From Wurfbainia villosa (Eukaryota > Streptophyta > Magnoliopsida > Zingiberales > Zingiberaceae), in assembly GCA_025175895.1 (NCBI GenBank), contig CM046000.1, positions 94,968,753 to 95,032,752 of the forward strand: a stretch of 64,000 nt of DNA, given 5' to 3'. Numbering within the stretch: position 1 is the stretch's first letter; each line of letters begins with the position of its first letter. Under the pieces are notes generated by a model that searched no databases, had not been told where the DNA came from, and worked only from the letters and a program-made list of their open reading frames with translations. Shown piece after piece: positions 21,015 through 32,381 of the stretch. Made by a program: the position numbers and the translations under genes.

Positions 21015-22532
21015 TTATTTTTGACGATATCCTTTCGCCACCAATCTAGCCTTATAGGTAATCACATTACCATCCATGTCAGTTTTCTTCTTGAAAACCC
21101 ACTTGCACCCTATAGGCTTTATCCCTTCAGGTGGGTCAACCAAGTTCCAAACATGGTTTTCATACATGGAATCCATTTCCGACTTCATGGCACCAAGCCA
21201 CTTATCCCTTTCTGAACTTGTCAGCACTTCTTCATAACTGGTAGGCTCCTCATCATCAATGAGTAACACGTCGTTCGATTCACTTACGAGAAATCCATAT
21301 CTCTCAGGAATATTGCGTGTTCTACCAGATCTACGAAGATGTGGTGTTACAATAGGTCCAGCCGATTGCTCATCACTATGAGTTGTCGGCTGTTGTGCTT
21401 CACCAGGTATCTCATCAATGTCTATTTGAGTCTCTCGAGCCTCCTCAAGCTCGACGACACTCCTACTGTTTTCTTGCAAGAGAAACTCTTTCTCTAGAAA
21501 CACAGCATGCCTTGAAACAAACACCTTTTGTTCCACAGGATGATAGAATTGGTAACCCCTTGTTTCCTTAGGGTATCCAATAAATAGACATTTATCAGAC
21601 TTAGCATCCAATTTGTCTGATACAGTCCGCTTCACATAAGCAGGAAAACCCCATATCTTCAAGTAAGATACATGAGGTTTCTTACTATTCCATATCTCAT
21701 ATGGAGTAGTTGAGACTACCTTGGTAGGTATTCTGTTTAACAAGTAAACAGCTGTCTGAAGTGCATAGCCCCAAAAGGACTTGGGAAGAGTTGCATGATT
21801 CATCATTGACCTGACCATGTCCAACAAGGTCCGGTTACGCCTCTCCGATACACCATTATGCTGTGGTGTATAGGGCGGAGTCCATTGAGACAATATGCCA
21901 TTGTCTCTTAGATAATCAAGAAACTCTTGACTTAAGTATTCACCACCTCGATCCGATCGAAGTATTTTAATATTCTTGTCATGTTGTTTCTCTACTTCAT
22001 TTCTGAATTCTTTGAACCTTTCAAAGGCTTCAGACTTGTGTTTCATCAAGAACACATACCCAAACCGTGAGTGATCATCGGTGAAGGTAATGAAGTAGCT
22101 ATAGCCTCCTAAAGCTTGAGTTGACATAGGTCCACATACATCGGTATGTATTAGACCTAGTAACTCTCCCACTCGTTCACCTTTTCCAGTAAAAGGTAAC
22201 TTAGTCATCTTGCCTTTTAAGCATGATTCGCATGTATCGTATGAATCCAATTCAAACGATTCCAGAATTCCACATCGGTGTAATTCGGACATGCGTTTCT
22301 TGCTTATATGGCCAAGATGACAATGCCACATATAGGAGTCTATTTGATTATCCTTTCGAGCACGCGTGTTGCTCACTTCGATATTGAAAATGTCACTGGA
22401 TACGTCCAACGTATAAATGCCATTACTCAAGGTTCCAGTTCCATAAAGTACGCCATTTAAAGTTATATAACAACAATTGTTACTAAACGTCAAATGGAAA
22501 CCATTTCTATTTAAACAGGAAATGGAAACCAT
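21015..22532 (-). pseudogene. Copy I2 integrase to RT N-terminus, 505-codon frame
   Basis: The longest open frame of family A. In order: gag-pre-integrase (WHCHLGHISKKRM, CESCLKGKMTKLPF, about residues 70-115), the integrase core with IHTDVCGP (about 128), FTDDHSRFGY, SDRGGEYLSQ (about 193) and NGVSERRNRTL (about 228), the C-terminal WGFPAYVK and FIGYPKETRGY region, an acidic linker, then RT fingers to KGYRQK. It stops at a TAA that replaces the CAA (Gln) codon kept in I1. At its 5' end it is out of frame with gag-protease because of the 28-bp duplication. The integrase itself looks intact. Confidence 0.9.
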
Positions 22533-22547
22533 TTCTATTTAAACAGG
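22492..22547 (-). repeat. 28-bp tandem duplication in I2 pol
   Basis: Perfect copies at 22492-22519 and 22520-22547, identical to those in I1 and I3. It separates the gag-protease frame from the integrase frame. Confidence 0.95.
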
Positions 22548-23628
22548 AAATAGAAACAATGTTCTTTATTAGAGAAGGAACATAATAGCAATTGTCCAGT
22601 TCTAAGACTAGTCCACTAGGGAGCTTCAGCAAATAAGTTCTGATGGCGACCGCAGCAACCTTTGCTCCATTGCCAACTCGCAAATTTGACTCCCCTCGGA
22701 CAAGTCTTCTTCTATTCCTTAGCCCCTGTATGTCATTACATATATGTGAGCTACACCCAGTATCCAATACCCAAGTGTCCAAGGAAATAGAATGACAATC
22801 AATAACGAAGATACCTGAACAGGATGGGGCATCGGATGCCTTCTTCTTCTTCATGGACTCAAGATAAATCTTGCAGTTTCTTCGCCAGTGGCCTTCCTTG
22901 CCACAGTGATGGCAAGTGCCCTTTTGCACTGGTTCCGCCTTCTTTGCCTTTTTGTTCTTTCCTTTCTTCTGTTCTTTTGCCTTCCTCTTAGAACCCTTCT
23001 TTGAGGAATCAACTAACAGAACCGCCTTCTCCTCATGCTTCACAGAAGGCTCCACAGTCTTCAGCATATTGAGGAGCTCGGGAATGGTGGATTCCAATTT
23101 GTTCATCCGATAGTTCATCACAAATTGCGAGAAACTCTTGGGCAAACAATGCAGAATTAAGTCAATACTTAACTCATGATCCATCACAAAACCGAGGGTA
23201 GCTAGCCGCTCGATGTACCCGTTCATCTTTAGCACAAACTGCACTACAGATGAACCTTCTTGCATCTTCGTGGTGAAGAGGAGCCTAGAGACCTCGAACC
23301 TTTCGGATCTCGCTTGCTCATCGAACAACTCATGAAGATGGAAGACCATAGTATTAGCATCCATATGCTCATGCTGCTTTTGCAGCTCAGGTACCATTGC
23401 CGCTAGCATGATGTAACTCGCCAGCTCAGAATCTGCCACATGCTTCTGATAGACCAACATTTGGTCTGGAGTTGCATCGTCCTTAGGACGGTCAGGAAGA
23501 GGCTCTTCAAGGACATATGCAAGCTTTTCCGCCTTGAGAACAATTCTCAGGTTTCTAAGCCAGTCCAGGAAGTTAGGCCCAGTCAGTTTGTTCGAATCCA
23601 AAATAGTGCGCAAATTCAAAGACGTCAT
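22507..23628 (-). pseudogene. Copy I2 gag and protease, intact frame cut by duplication
   Basis: Open from the MTSLN start (complement at 23626-23628) for about 373 codons. The capsid-like gag part spans about residues 1-195, a very basic KKGSKRKAKEQKK linker follows, then the zinc knuckle CHHCGKEGHWRRNC (about 240), then the aspartic protease with WVLDTGCSSHICN (about 288-300). The start is chosen because the same Met opens gag in I1, I3 and element C. The frame ends at 22507 in the first unit of the 28-bp duplication, so protease and gag are whole but cannot continue into pol without a shift. It is the best reference for family A gag here. Confidence 0.9.
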
Positions 23629-24903
23629 GATCAATTTATTGACCTAGAAATACAAAACGAGCATATATGAGAAAATGATTTTTAAAATGCATCAATATAC
23701 ATTTATAAATCCCATTCATTTTTTGAATTTCAAAAACCCCAAAATCACTTCGGGAGATCGTAGGTCCATCTCCGAATGGGCTGATATCCATCATAGTTAT
23801 GAACAACCTTGGAGAGAGTCCAACAAGCCATTCATAACTACGACGGTAGGTATCAACTATACCGATTGCATATCACGTATATGCAACTATCACAATGTGC
23901 TATCAACTAGTTGAATGTTCACACATACATCGGGTTGTTAACACATTAACAAGTATGCATCATATGCATAGCACCCAACTTCACCTCCCTTTACATCGAC
24001 CTTGGAGAGAGTCCAACAAGCCGATGCTCCAGGTTAAAGCCAACCCATTAATCGGGACATAGTTTTAATATGGTTAGAGCGCATTCAACCAATTAGCCCA
24101 GCTTGGAGAGAGTCCAACAACCAAAGCTAACGATTGACCTCTGACTCTTACCATATTAGTATTAAACTATTCCATGGTTTGAACATATTTGGGTTCGAGC
24201 CGGGCTTGGAGAGAGTCCAACAACCCAAACAAGAAACGGAACTCTGGTTCTAACCATATTAATGGAAGGTGTAGGCTTTAATATTGTTTAAGGGTTTTTA
24301 TGTCTCATCCTCTTTGCATGCAAATACCTATTATCTACATGGCATGGCATACATGGCATACATCTACATGTCACGACACGCATGGCATAATGTTATGCAT
24401 CTAATGCAATTACATGACATACAATTATGTCATGTATATATTTCCTTATATGTCATAACTATTTATGGAAATAAAATATGTTTAAGATTTGATTCTCCAA
24501 ATCAAATCATAATTAAATTAGGAAACAAATTTCCAAATCTAATCACATATTTTATTCATGGAATTATTTGAATAAGGAAAATCTATTTAGGAAACCAATT
24601 TCCTAAATCATTAAAACTACTTATGGAAATAAAATATTTTAAGATTTGATTTCCCAAATCAAATCATGATTAAATTAGGAAACAAATTTCCAGAATCTAA
24701 TCAAATATTTTATTTATGGAAAATATCAATTTCCATAAATACTTCCAACTTTCCAAAAGTGGAAGATTTCCATAAATACTTCTAGACTTTCCAAAATTGA
24801 AAATTTTCCATAAATACTTCTAAATTTCCAAAATTAGAAAATTTCCAGAAATATATTATGACTATCGCAAAACCATTTTTACGATTATGTCGAAACACAA
24901 CCT
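23629..24903 (-). other. Copy I2 untranslated leader with hairpin repeats
   Basis: Same layout as the I1 leader. TTGGA-GAGAG-TCCAA is at 23809, 24002, 24103 and 24206; the approximately 140-bp duplication spans about 24460-24720 and the 37-bp repeats about 24715-24855. No coding frame is supported. Confidence 0.8.
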
Positions 24904-24917
24904 GGGCTCTGATACCA
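24904..24917 (-). other. Copy I2 primer binding site
   Basis: TGGTATCAGAGCCC on the minus strand, initiator-Met tRNA type, one base from LTR 3. Confidence 0.92.
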
Positions 24918-24918
24918 C

Positions 24919-27133
24919 TGTTGGGTTTCCGGCACCGCGGCGTGTGTGTTCGATCATGTTTCGTAAACATGAACACAGCGGAAGCAATAAAAATAATAAA
25001 TACTTCTATTTATTATAACACACACAACACACGCATGCATATTACAACAAGTGTAGACATAACCGTAAATTTAAATTTGCAATAAAAGGAAATTTAACTA
25101 CGTTATACCTTTCGTATGACGTGTAGCTGGAACGGCATCAACCGGAACGATCCTCGCTAGAATCGTCTCTATCCGTATCCACGCCGAGTTCCTCGGGATG
25201 ACTTTGCTAATCCACGAGCTTCGTCTTCGTACGGGTTACTAGCCTCGTGTTGAAGACGACGTGATCGAGAGATGATCACGATCCGAATCCAAATTCGGAT
25301 CCTAATACGAGTTCTCAAAACTCGCTTCTCCGAAGAGGTATTCGTCAACCAATTGACGAATCCTTCATCCTCCACCTCAGAGGATTACCGGAGATCGAAT
25401 CCCCGTTAAGTTATCCGCTGTCGGAGCTCTAACCGTCGTCCAAACGACGCTCCGACGAGAGGAGAAGAAGTTGTCCAGAAAACTGGACAGCTTGGTGGAG
25501 GAGTAGGCGCCGGCCAAAACAAGGAAGCCAAGTGCTCACCTTATCGCCACACCCAAGGAAGATCACCGGAGCACCAACGCAGCAGCTCGGCCGGGCGAGG
25601 GGAAGGCTCCTTCTGGACGCCGGTTGGAGGAGGAGAGGGGCGGCAACCTAGGGTTGGCGCCGAATCCTTCAAGGGGTGGGCGGCAACTCTTGAGGCTAGG
25701 GTTTTTGGATTAGGGCTTAATTATCCATTAAGCCCTCTTTTATAGAGAACTAATTCTCTTAATGGTTATTGGATCATAACCATTAGGCCCGTTAACCCGC
25801 TCCATTAAGATAAGTTAAAATAAACCAAACCATGATGGTTTATTTTAAGTTAAAACGAACCGAACCAACTTTTGGTTCATTCGTTTAAAATAAACCAAAC
25901 CCTTTGGTTTATTCTCCTCCATTGGATTAGAACCAAACCATTTTGGTTCATCCATTATGTCTTCATAAGACATGGCCCATCCACGCTTCCATTGCGACTG
26001 AAACGATTTCATGCTCGCTTCATCTTTGGTCCAACCAAACCTTGTTTCTCTCGGTCTGAGAATCCCACTCTCAAGCTCGTTTTAAATCCTTTGGATTACG
26101 CTCGTTGTGCGTGTGACCAAATAGGTTCTCGGTTTATGTTGGCCGTCTATAATTAACCATTAATTATAGAACGATCATGAGTGGCACCTAGTAGTACATC
26201 ATGATCCCCAATTAACCGAAAAGATCAACGGTTGATCCATAACTATTTCTGAAACCCTTCAGTAGCTCGAATGATTCGTGCCCCATTCCCTTCACTCATC
26301 TTATACCCATTTGGTTCAGGACATGGTCTATTGTGTCAGTCCCCACTAGGCTGACTACGTCACACCTAGCCCAAGTATCATTTCCTCGTCCTGCGGATTC
26401 TAGTTACTCCACATGTATCGAAGAGTACCTTACTCTAAACATGTAATGCTTTGGCCAAAGACTTTAGTAACAATCCGACGAGAGGCCATGGGTATACATC
26501 TCCTCGCAAGGAGTGGTGAATCCTTTATAGGCTATTCAAACACCTTCGATCACTTCGACTTATACCCAATCATCCCGGGTCCACATCTCCTTAGAGATGT
26601 TTGCTTAAGATGTCAAAGCATAAGTCTCCATGATCAAGATGACTTGAATACCGCAAGTCAAAGGAACATCGCACTTAAGCCACAGTAAGAACTTCATTGA
26701 CATATCTATATATGCAGAGAACCATATGAAGTCTTACGGCTGGTCACTCCAATGAACTAGTTACCATAACTAGCATCCACGATTAACTCCGGACATCACT
26801 ATGTCTCCAGCCAGTGAGAATCAGCTGCTTGGATACACCAAGGGGTATACCTCGTGCTAGTCTCGACAGAATTGATGGTGTCCAAATCCATCAATTCATC
26901 GACTAGGGATAATTCTGATACATCACAATTACACATGTAGAGATACTCACTAGTTGTGATCCAATCACAAATTCTCTCATGCTGTGAATCGTATCGTGGA
27001 CATTCAATAAATGAGTTTAAGATCCAATCAAATACATAAAACATGTATACTCAAATAGTGAATCTTCATTTATCATATAAATGGTTCATACATAAGGCGA
27101 TTGCCTTAGGACATCTCTCATATATTACTAACA
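24919..27133 (-). repeat. Family A LTR 3 (shared by I2 and I3)
   Basis: 2215 bp, TGTTGGGT to TAACA, with the I2 primer site on its left and the I3 polypurine tract on its right. TATA 25737-25744 (minus), inverted-repeat cluster 25820-25949, 68-codon leader frame 25169-25375. No target duplication at either side. Confidence 0.95.
25737..25949 (-). promoter_or_regulatory. LTR 3 promoter: TATA box and inverted-repeat cluster
   Basis: TATAAAAG on the minus strand at 25737-25744 and the four-hairpin cluster at 25820-25949, as in the other LTRs. Confidence 0.6.
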
Positions 27134-27145
27134 GACTCTCACTTG
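27134..27145 (-). other. Copy I3 polypurine tract, one substitution
   Basis: CAAGTGAGAGTC on the minus strand; the GGG of I1 and I2 is GAG here. A pyrimidine is not introduced, so it remains all purine at the changed base. Confidence 0.8.
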
Positions 27146-27147
27146 TC

Positions 27148-28452
27148 CTAATGCCAATCGCTACGGTATCCAATACCATAAGCTCGAACATGACCCTCAA
27201 ACTTACTTTGAGGTAATGCCTTAGTCAAAGGATCCGCTAAGTTCTTTTCAGTGGGAATTTTCTCGATTTGTATTTCGTTCCTACTGATGATCTCTCTGAT
27301 AAGATGATAGCGGCGAAGCACATGTTTGGATCGCTGATGAGACCTTGGCTCTTTCGCCTGTGCAATTGCTCCATTGTTGTCGCAGTAGACCGGTATTGCT
27401 TCAACAATGGCCGGAATCACACCAAGTTCATGAATGAACTTTTTGATCCAAACCGCTTCCTTTGCTGCTTCCGAAGCTACAATGTATTCTGCCTCAGTGG
27501 TAGAATCCGCTACAGTCTCTTGTTTGGAACTTTTCCAACTCACTGCGCCCCCATTCAAGGTGAACACGTATCCAGACTGAGACCTGGAATCATCCTTGTC
27601 TGTCTGGAAGCTGGCATCCGTATACCCGCGTATCACCATGTCCCCTTCTCCATATATTAGGAACACATCCTTAGTTCTTCTCAAGTACTTAAGGATCGTC
27701 TTAACAGTCGCCCAATGATCCATTCCTAGATCGGACTGGTATCTGCTCGTGACACTCAGAGCATACGATACATCGGGCCTCGTACATAACATAGCATACA
27801 TGATAGATCCTATTGTGGATGCATAGGGAATCTTACTCATGCAAATCCTCTCGTCTTCTGTGCGCGGACACATAGACTTCGAAAGGTGTACCCCATGCCT
27901 GGTGGGTAGGAAACCTTTCTTGGACTCCGACATGCTAAACCTCTTTAGCACTCGGTCTATATATGTAGACTGCAAAAGACCAAGCAACCGTTTCGATCTA
28001 TCTCTATAGATCTTAATTCCGAGGATGTAGGTTGCTTCTCCCAGGTCTTTTATGGAGAATGTCTTGGATAACCAAACCTTCACTGACTGTAAGATTGAAA
28101 CATTGTTTCCTATAAGTAGTATGTCATCGACATACAATACTAGGAATACGACTGCACTCCCACTAACCTTCTTGTACACACAAGGTTCGTCTGGATTTTG
28201 TGAGAAATCAAACTTTTTGATTGTCTCATCAAAATGGATATTCCAGCTCCTGGATGCTTGCTTCAATCCATAAATGGATCGTCGCAATTTGCATACCTTG
28301 GTTTTATCAACCGATGTGAAACCCTCAGGCTGTATCATATACACGTCCTCGAGCAGGTTTCCATTAAGGAAAGCTGTTTTCACATCCATCTGCCATATCT
28401 CATAATCATAATGAGCCGCTATGGCCAGGAGCATCCGAATGGATTTAAGCAT
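27148..28452 (-). pseudogene. Copy I3 reverse transcriptase (C part) and RNase H, open 434-codon frame
   Basis: The cleanest family A RT-RNase H. QMDVKTAFLNG is at about residues 21-31, YGLKQASRSW about 61-70, YVDDILLIG about 107-115 (bases about 28123-28134). RNase H follows with YTDASFQTDKDD, ADSTTEAEY, VYCDNNGAI and LADPLTKALP to the same YRSDWH end as I1 and I2. The frame stays open upstream of the first Met only to a TAA near 28490, at the CAA codon kept in I1, so the RT fingers are cut off from the palm by this one stop. The domain looks otherwise competent. Confidence 0.9.
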
Positions 28453-28492
28453 AGCTACAGGCGAATAGGTTTCGTCATAATCAACACCTTAT

Positions 28493-30000
28493 TTTTGACG
28501 ATATCCTTTCGCCACCACTCTAGCCTTATAGGTAATCACATTACCATCCATGTCGGTTTTCTTCTTGAAAACCCACTTGCACCCTATAGGCTTTATGCCT
28601 TCAGGTGGGTCAACCAAGTTCCAAACTTGGTTTTCGTACATGGAATCCATTTCCGACTTCATGGCACCAAGCCACTTATCCCTTTTCTGAACTTGTCGAC
28701 TTCTTCATAACCTGTAGGCTCCTCATCATCAATGAGTAACACGTCGTTCGATTCACTTACGAAATCCATATCTCTCAGGAATATTGCGTGTTCTACCAGA
28801 TCTACGAAGATGTGGTGTTACAATAGGTCCAGCCGATTGCTCATCACTATGAGTTGTCGGCTGTTGTGCTTCACCGGGTATCTCATCAATGTCTATTTGA
28901 GTCTCTCGAGCCTCCTCAAGCTCGGACACTCCTCTTTGTTTTCTTGCAAGAGAAACTCTTTCTCTAGAAACACAGCATGCCTTGAAACAAACACCTTTTG
29001 TTCCACAGGATGATAGAATTGGTAACCCCTTGTTTCCTTAGGGTATCCAATAAATAGACATTTATCAGACTTAGCATCCAATTTGTCTGATACAGTCAGC
29101 TTCACATAAGCAAGACAACCCCATATCTTCAAGTAAGATACATGAGGTTTCTTACTATTCCATATCTCATATGGAGTAGTTGAGACTACCTTGGTAGGTA
29201 TTCTGTTTAACAAGTAAACAGCTGTCTGAAGTGCATAGCCCCAAAAGGACTTGGGAAGAGTTGCATGATTCATCATTGACCTGACCATGTCCAACAAGGT
29301 CCGGTTACGCCTCTCAGATACACCATTATGCTGTGGTGTATAGGGCGGAGTCCATTGAGACAATATGTCATTGTCTCTTAGATAATCAAGAAACTCTTGA
29401 CTTAAGTATTCACCACCTCGATCCGATCGAAGTATTTTAATACTCTTGTCATGTTGTTTCTCTACTTCATTTCTGAATTCTTTGAACCTTTCAAAGGCTT
29501 GGACTTGTGTTTCATCAAGAACACATACCCAAACCGTAGTGATCATCGGTGAAGGTAATGAAGTAGCTATAGCCTCCTAATGCTTGAGTTGACATAGGTC
29601 CACATACATCAGTATGTATTAGACCTAGTAACTCTCCCACTCGTTCACCTTTTCCAGTAAAAGGTAACTTAGTCATCTTGCCTTTTAAGCATGATTCGCA
29701 TGTATCGTATGAATCCAATTCAAATGATTCCAGAATTCCACATCGGTGTAATTCGGACATGCGTTTCTTGCTTATATGGCCAAGATGACAATGCCACATA
29801 TAGGAGTCTATTTGATTATCCTTTCGAGCACGCGTGTTGCTCACTTCGATATTGAAAATGTCACTGGATACGTCCAACGTATAAATGTCATTACTCAAGG
29901 TTCCAGTTCCATAAAGTACGCCATTTAAAGTTATATAACAACAATTGTTACTAAACGTCAAATGGAAACCATTTCTATTTAAACAGGAAATGGAAACCAT
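28493..30000 (-). pseudogene. Copy I3 integrase, gag-pre-integrase and RT fingers
   Basis: Gag-pre-integrase and the start of the integrase core are open at 29515-30000 (WHCHLGH, CESCLKGKM, IHTDVCGP). One small loss near 29500-29546 shifts frame; the rest of the core is open at 28893-29546 (SDRGGEYLSQ, NGVSERRNRTL, WGCLAYVK). Further shifts near 28925 and 28690 disrupt the linker. The fingers (VWNLVDPPEG, GCKWVFKKKTDMDG) are readable at 28500-28680. Fewer breaks than I1, more than I2. Confidence 0.88.
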
Positions 30001-30015
30001 TTCTATTTAAACAGG
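29960..30015 (-). repeat. 28-bp tandem duplication in I3 pol
   Basis: Perfect copies at 29960-29987 and 29988-30015, identical to I1 and I2. Confidence 0.95.
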
Positions 30016-31091
30016 AAATAGAAACAATGTTCTTTATTAGAGAAGGAACATAATAGCAATTGTCCAGTTCCAAGACTAGTCCACTAGGGAGCTTCAGCAA
30101 ATAAGTTCCGATGGCGACCGCAGCAACCTTTGCTCCATTGCCAACTCACAAATTTGACTCCCCTCTGACAAGTCTTCTTCTATTCCTTAGCCCCTGTATG
30201 TCATTACATATATGTGAGCTACACCCAGTATCCAATACCCAAGTGTCCAAGGAAATAGAATGACAATCAATAACGAAGATACCTGAAGAGGATGGGGCAT
30301 CGGATGCCTTCTTCTTCTTCATGGACTCAAGATAAATCTTGCAGTTTCTTCACCAGTGGCCTTCCTTGCCACAGTGATGGCAAGTGCCCTTTTGCGCTGG
30401 TTCCGCCTTCTTTGCCTTTTTGTTCTTTCCTTTCTTCTGTTCTTTTGCCTTCCTCTTAGAACCCTTCTTTGAGGAATCAACTAACAGAACCGCCTTCTCC
30501 TCATGCTTCATAGAAGGCTCCACAGTCTTCAGCATATTGAGGAGCTCGGGAATGGTGGATTCCAATTTGTTCATCCGATAGTTCATCACAAATTGCGAGA
30601 AACTCTTGGGCAAACAATGCAGAATTAAGTCAATACTTAACTCATGATCCATCACAAAACCGAGGGTAGCTAGCCGCTCGATGTACCCGCTCATCTTTAC
30701 CACAAACTGCACTACAGATGAACCTTCTTGCATCTTCGTGGTGAAGAGGAGCCTAGAGACCTCGAACCTTTCGGATCTCGCTTGCTCATCGAACAACTCA
30801 TGAAGATGGAAGACCATAGTATTAGCATCCATATGCTCATGCTGCTTTTGCAGCTCAGGTACCATTGTCGCTAGCATGATGTAACTCGCCATTTCGAATC
30901 GCCATGCTTACGATAGACCAACATTTGATGCGAGTTGCATCGTCCTTAGGACGGTCAGGAAGAGGCTCTTCAAGGACATATGCAAGCTTTTCCGCCTTGA
31001 GAACAATTCTCAGGTTTCTAAGCCAGTCCAGGAAGTTAGGCCCAGTCAGTTTGTTCGAATCCAAAATAGTGCGCAAATTCAAAGACGTCAT
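30001..31091 (-). pseudogene. Copy I3 gag and protease
   Basis: Gag starts at the ATG whose complement is 31089-31091. A cluster of small changes near 30888-30945 shifts the frame; gag then runs open at 30350-30892. The zinc knuckle is broken after CHHCGKEGHW: CGA (Arg) has become TGA near 30350, a C-to-T change at CG. The protease DTGCSSH is readable at about 30230. Compared with I2 the damage is one frameshift region and one stop, besides the 28-bp duplication. Confidence 0.88.
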
Positions 31092-32366
31092 GATCAATTT
31101 ATTGACCTAGAAATACAAAACGAGCATATATGAGAAAATGATTTTTAAAATGCATCAATATACATTTATAAATCCCATTCATTTTTTGAATTTCAAAAAC
31201 CCCAAAATCACTTCGGGAGATCGTAGGTCCATCTCCGAATGGGCTGATATCCATCATAGTTATGAACAACCTTGGAAAGAGTCCAACAAGCCATTCATAA
31301 CTACGACGGTAGGTATCAACTATACCGATTGCATATCACGTATATGCAACTATCACAATGTGCTATCAACTAGTTGAATGTTCACACATACATCGGGTTG
31401 TTAACACATTAACAAGTATGCATCATATGCATAGCACCCAACTTCACCTCCCTTTACATCGACCTTGGAGAGAGTCCAACAAGCCGATGCTCCAGGTTAA
31501 AGCCAACCCATTAATCGGGACATAGTTTTAATATGGTTAGAGCGCATTCAACAAATTAGCCCAACTTGGAGAGAGTCCAACAACCAAAGCTAACGATTGA
31601 CCTCTGACTCTTACCATATTAGTATTAAACTATTCCATGGTTTGAACATATTCGGGTTCGAGCCGGGCTTGGAGAGAGTCCAACAACCCAAACAAGAAAC
31701 GGAACTCTGGTTCTAACCATATTAATGGAAGGTGTAGGCTTTAATATTGTTTAAGGGTTTTTATGTCTCATCCTCTTTGCATGCAAATACCTATTATCTA
31801 CATGGCATGGCATACATGGCATACATCTACATGTCACGACACGCATGGCATAATGTTATGCATCTAATGCAATTACATGACATACAATTATGTCATGTAT
31901 ATATTTCCTTATATGTCATAACTATTTATGGAAATAAAATATGTTTAAGATTTGATTCTCCAAATCAAATCATAATTAAATTAGGAAACAAATTTCCAAA
32001 TCTAATCACATATTTTATTCATGGAATTATTTGAATAAGGAAAATCTATTTAGGAAACCAATTTCCTAAATCATTAAAACTACTTATGGAAATAAAATAT
32101 TTTAAGATTTGATTTCCCAAATCAAATCATGATTAAATTAGGAAACAAATTTCCAGAATCTAATCAAATATTTTATTTATGGAAAATATCAATTTCCATA
32201 AATACTTCCAACTTTCCAAAAGTGGAAGATTTCCATAAATACTTCTAGACTTTCCAAAATTGAAAATTTTCCATAAATACTTCTAAATTTCCAAAATTAG
32301 AAAATTTCCAGAAATATATTATGACTATCGCAAAACCATTTTTACGATTATGTCGAAACACAACCT
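31092..32366 (-). other. Copy I3 untranslated leader with hairpin repeats
   Basis: Same layout as I1 and I2. The hairpin motif is at 31272, 31465, 31566 and 31669. In the first, one base of the loop is changed (GAAAG) while both stem arms are unchanged. The approximately 140-bp duplication and 37-bp repeats span about 31920-32320. Confidence 0.8.
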
Positions 32367-32380
32367 GGGCTCTGATACCA
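32367..32380 (-). other. Copy I3 primer binding site
   Basis: TGGTATCAGAGCCC on the minus strand, initiator-Met tRNA type, one base from LTR 4. Confidence 0.92.
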
Positions 32381-32381
32381 C

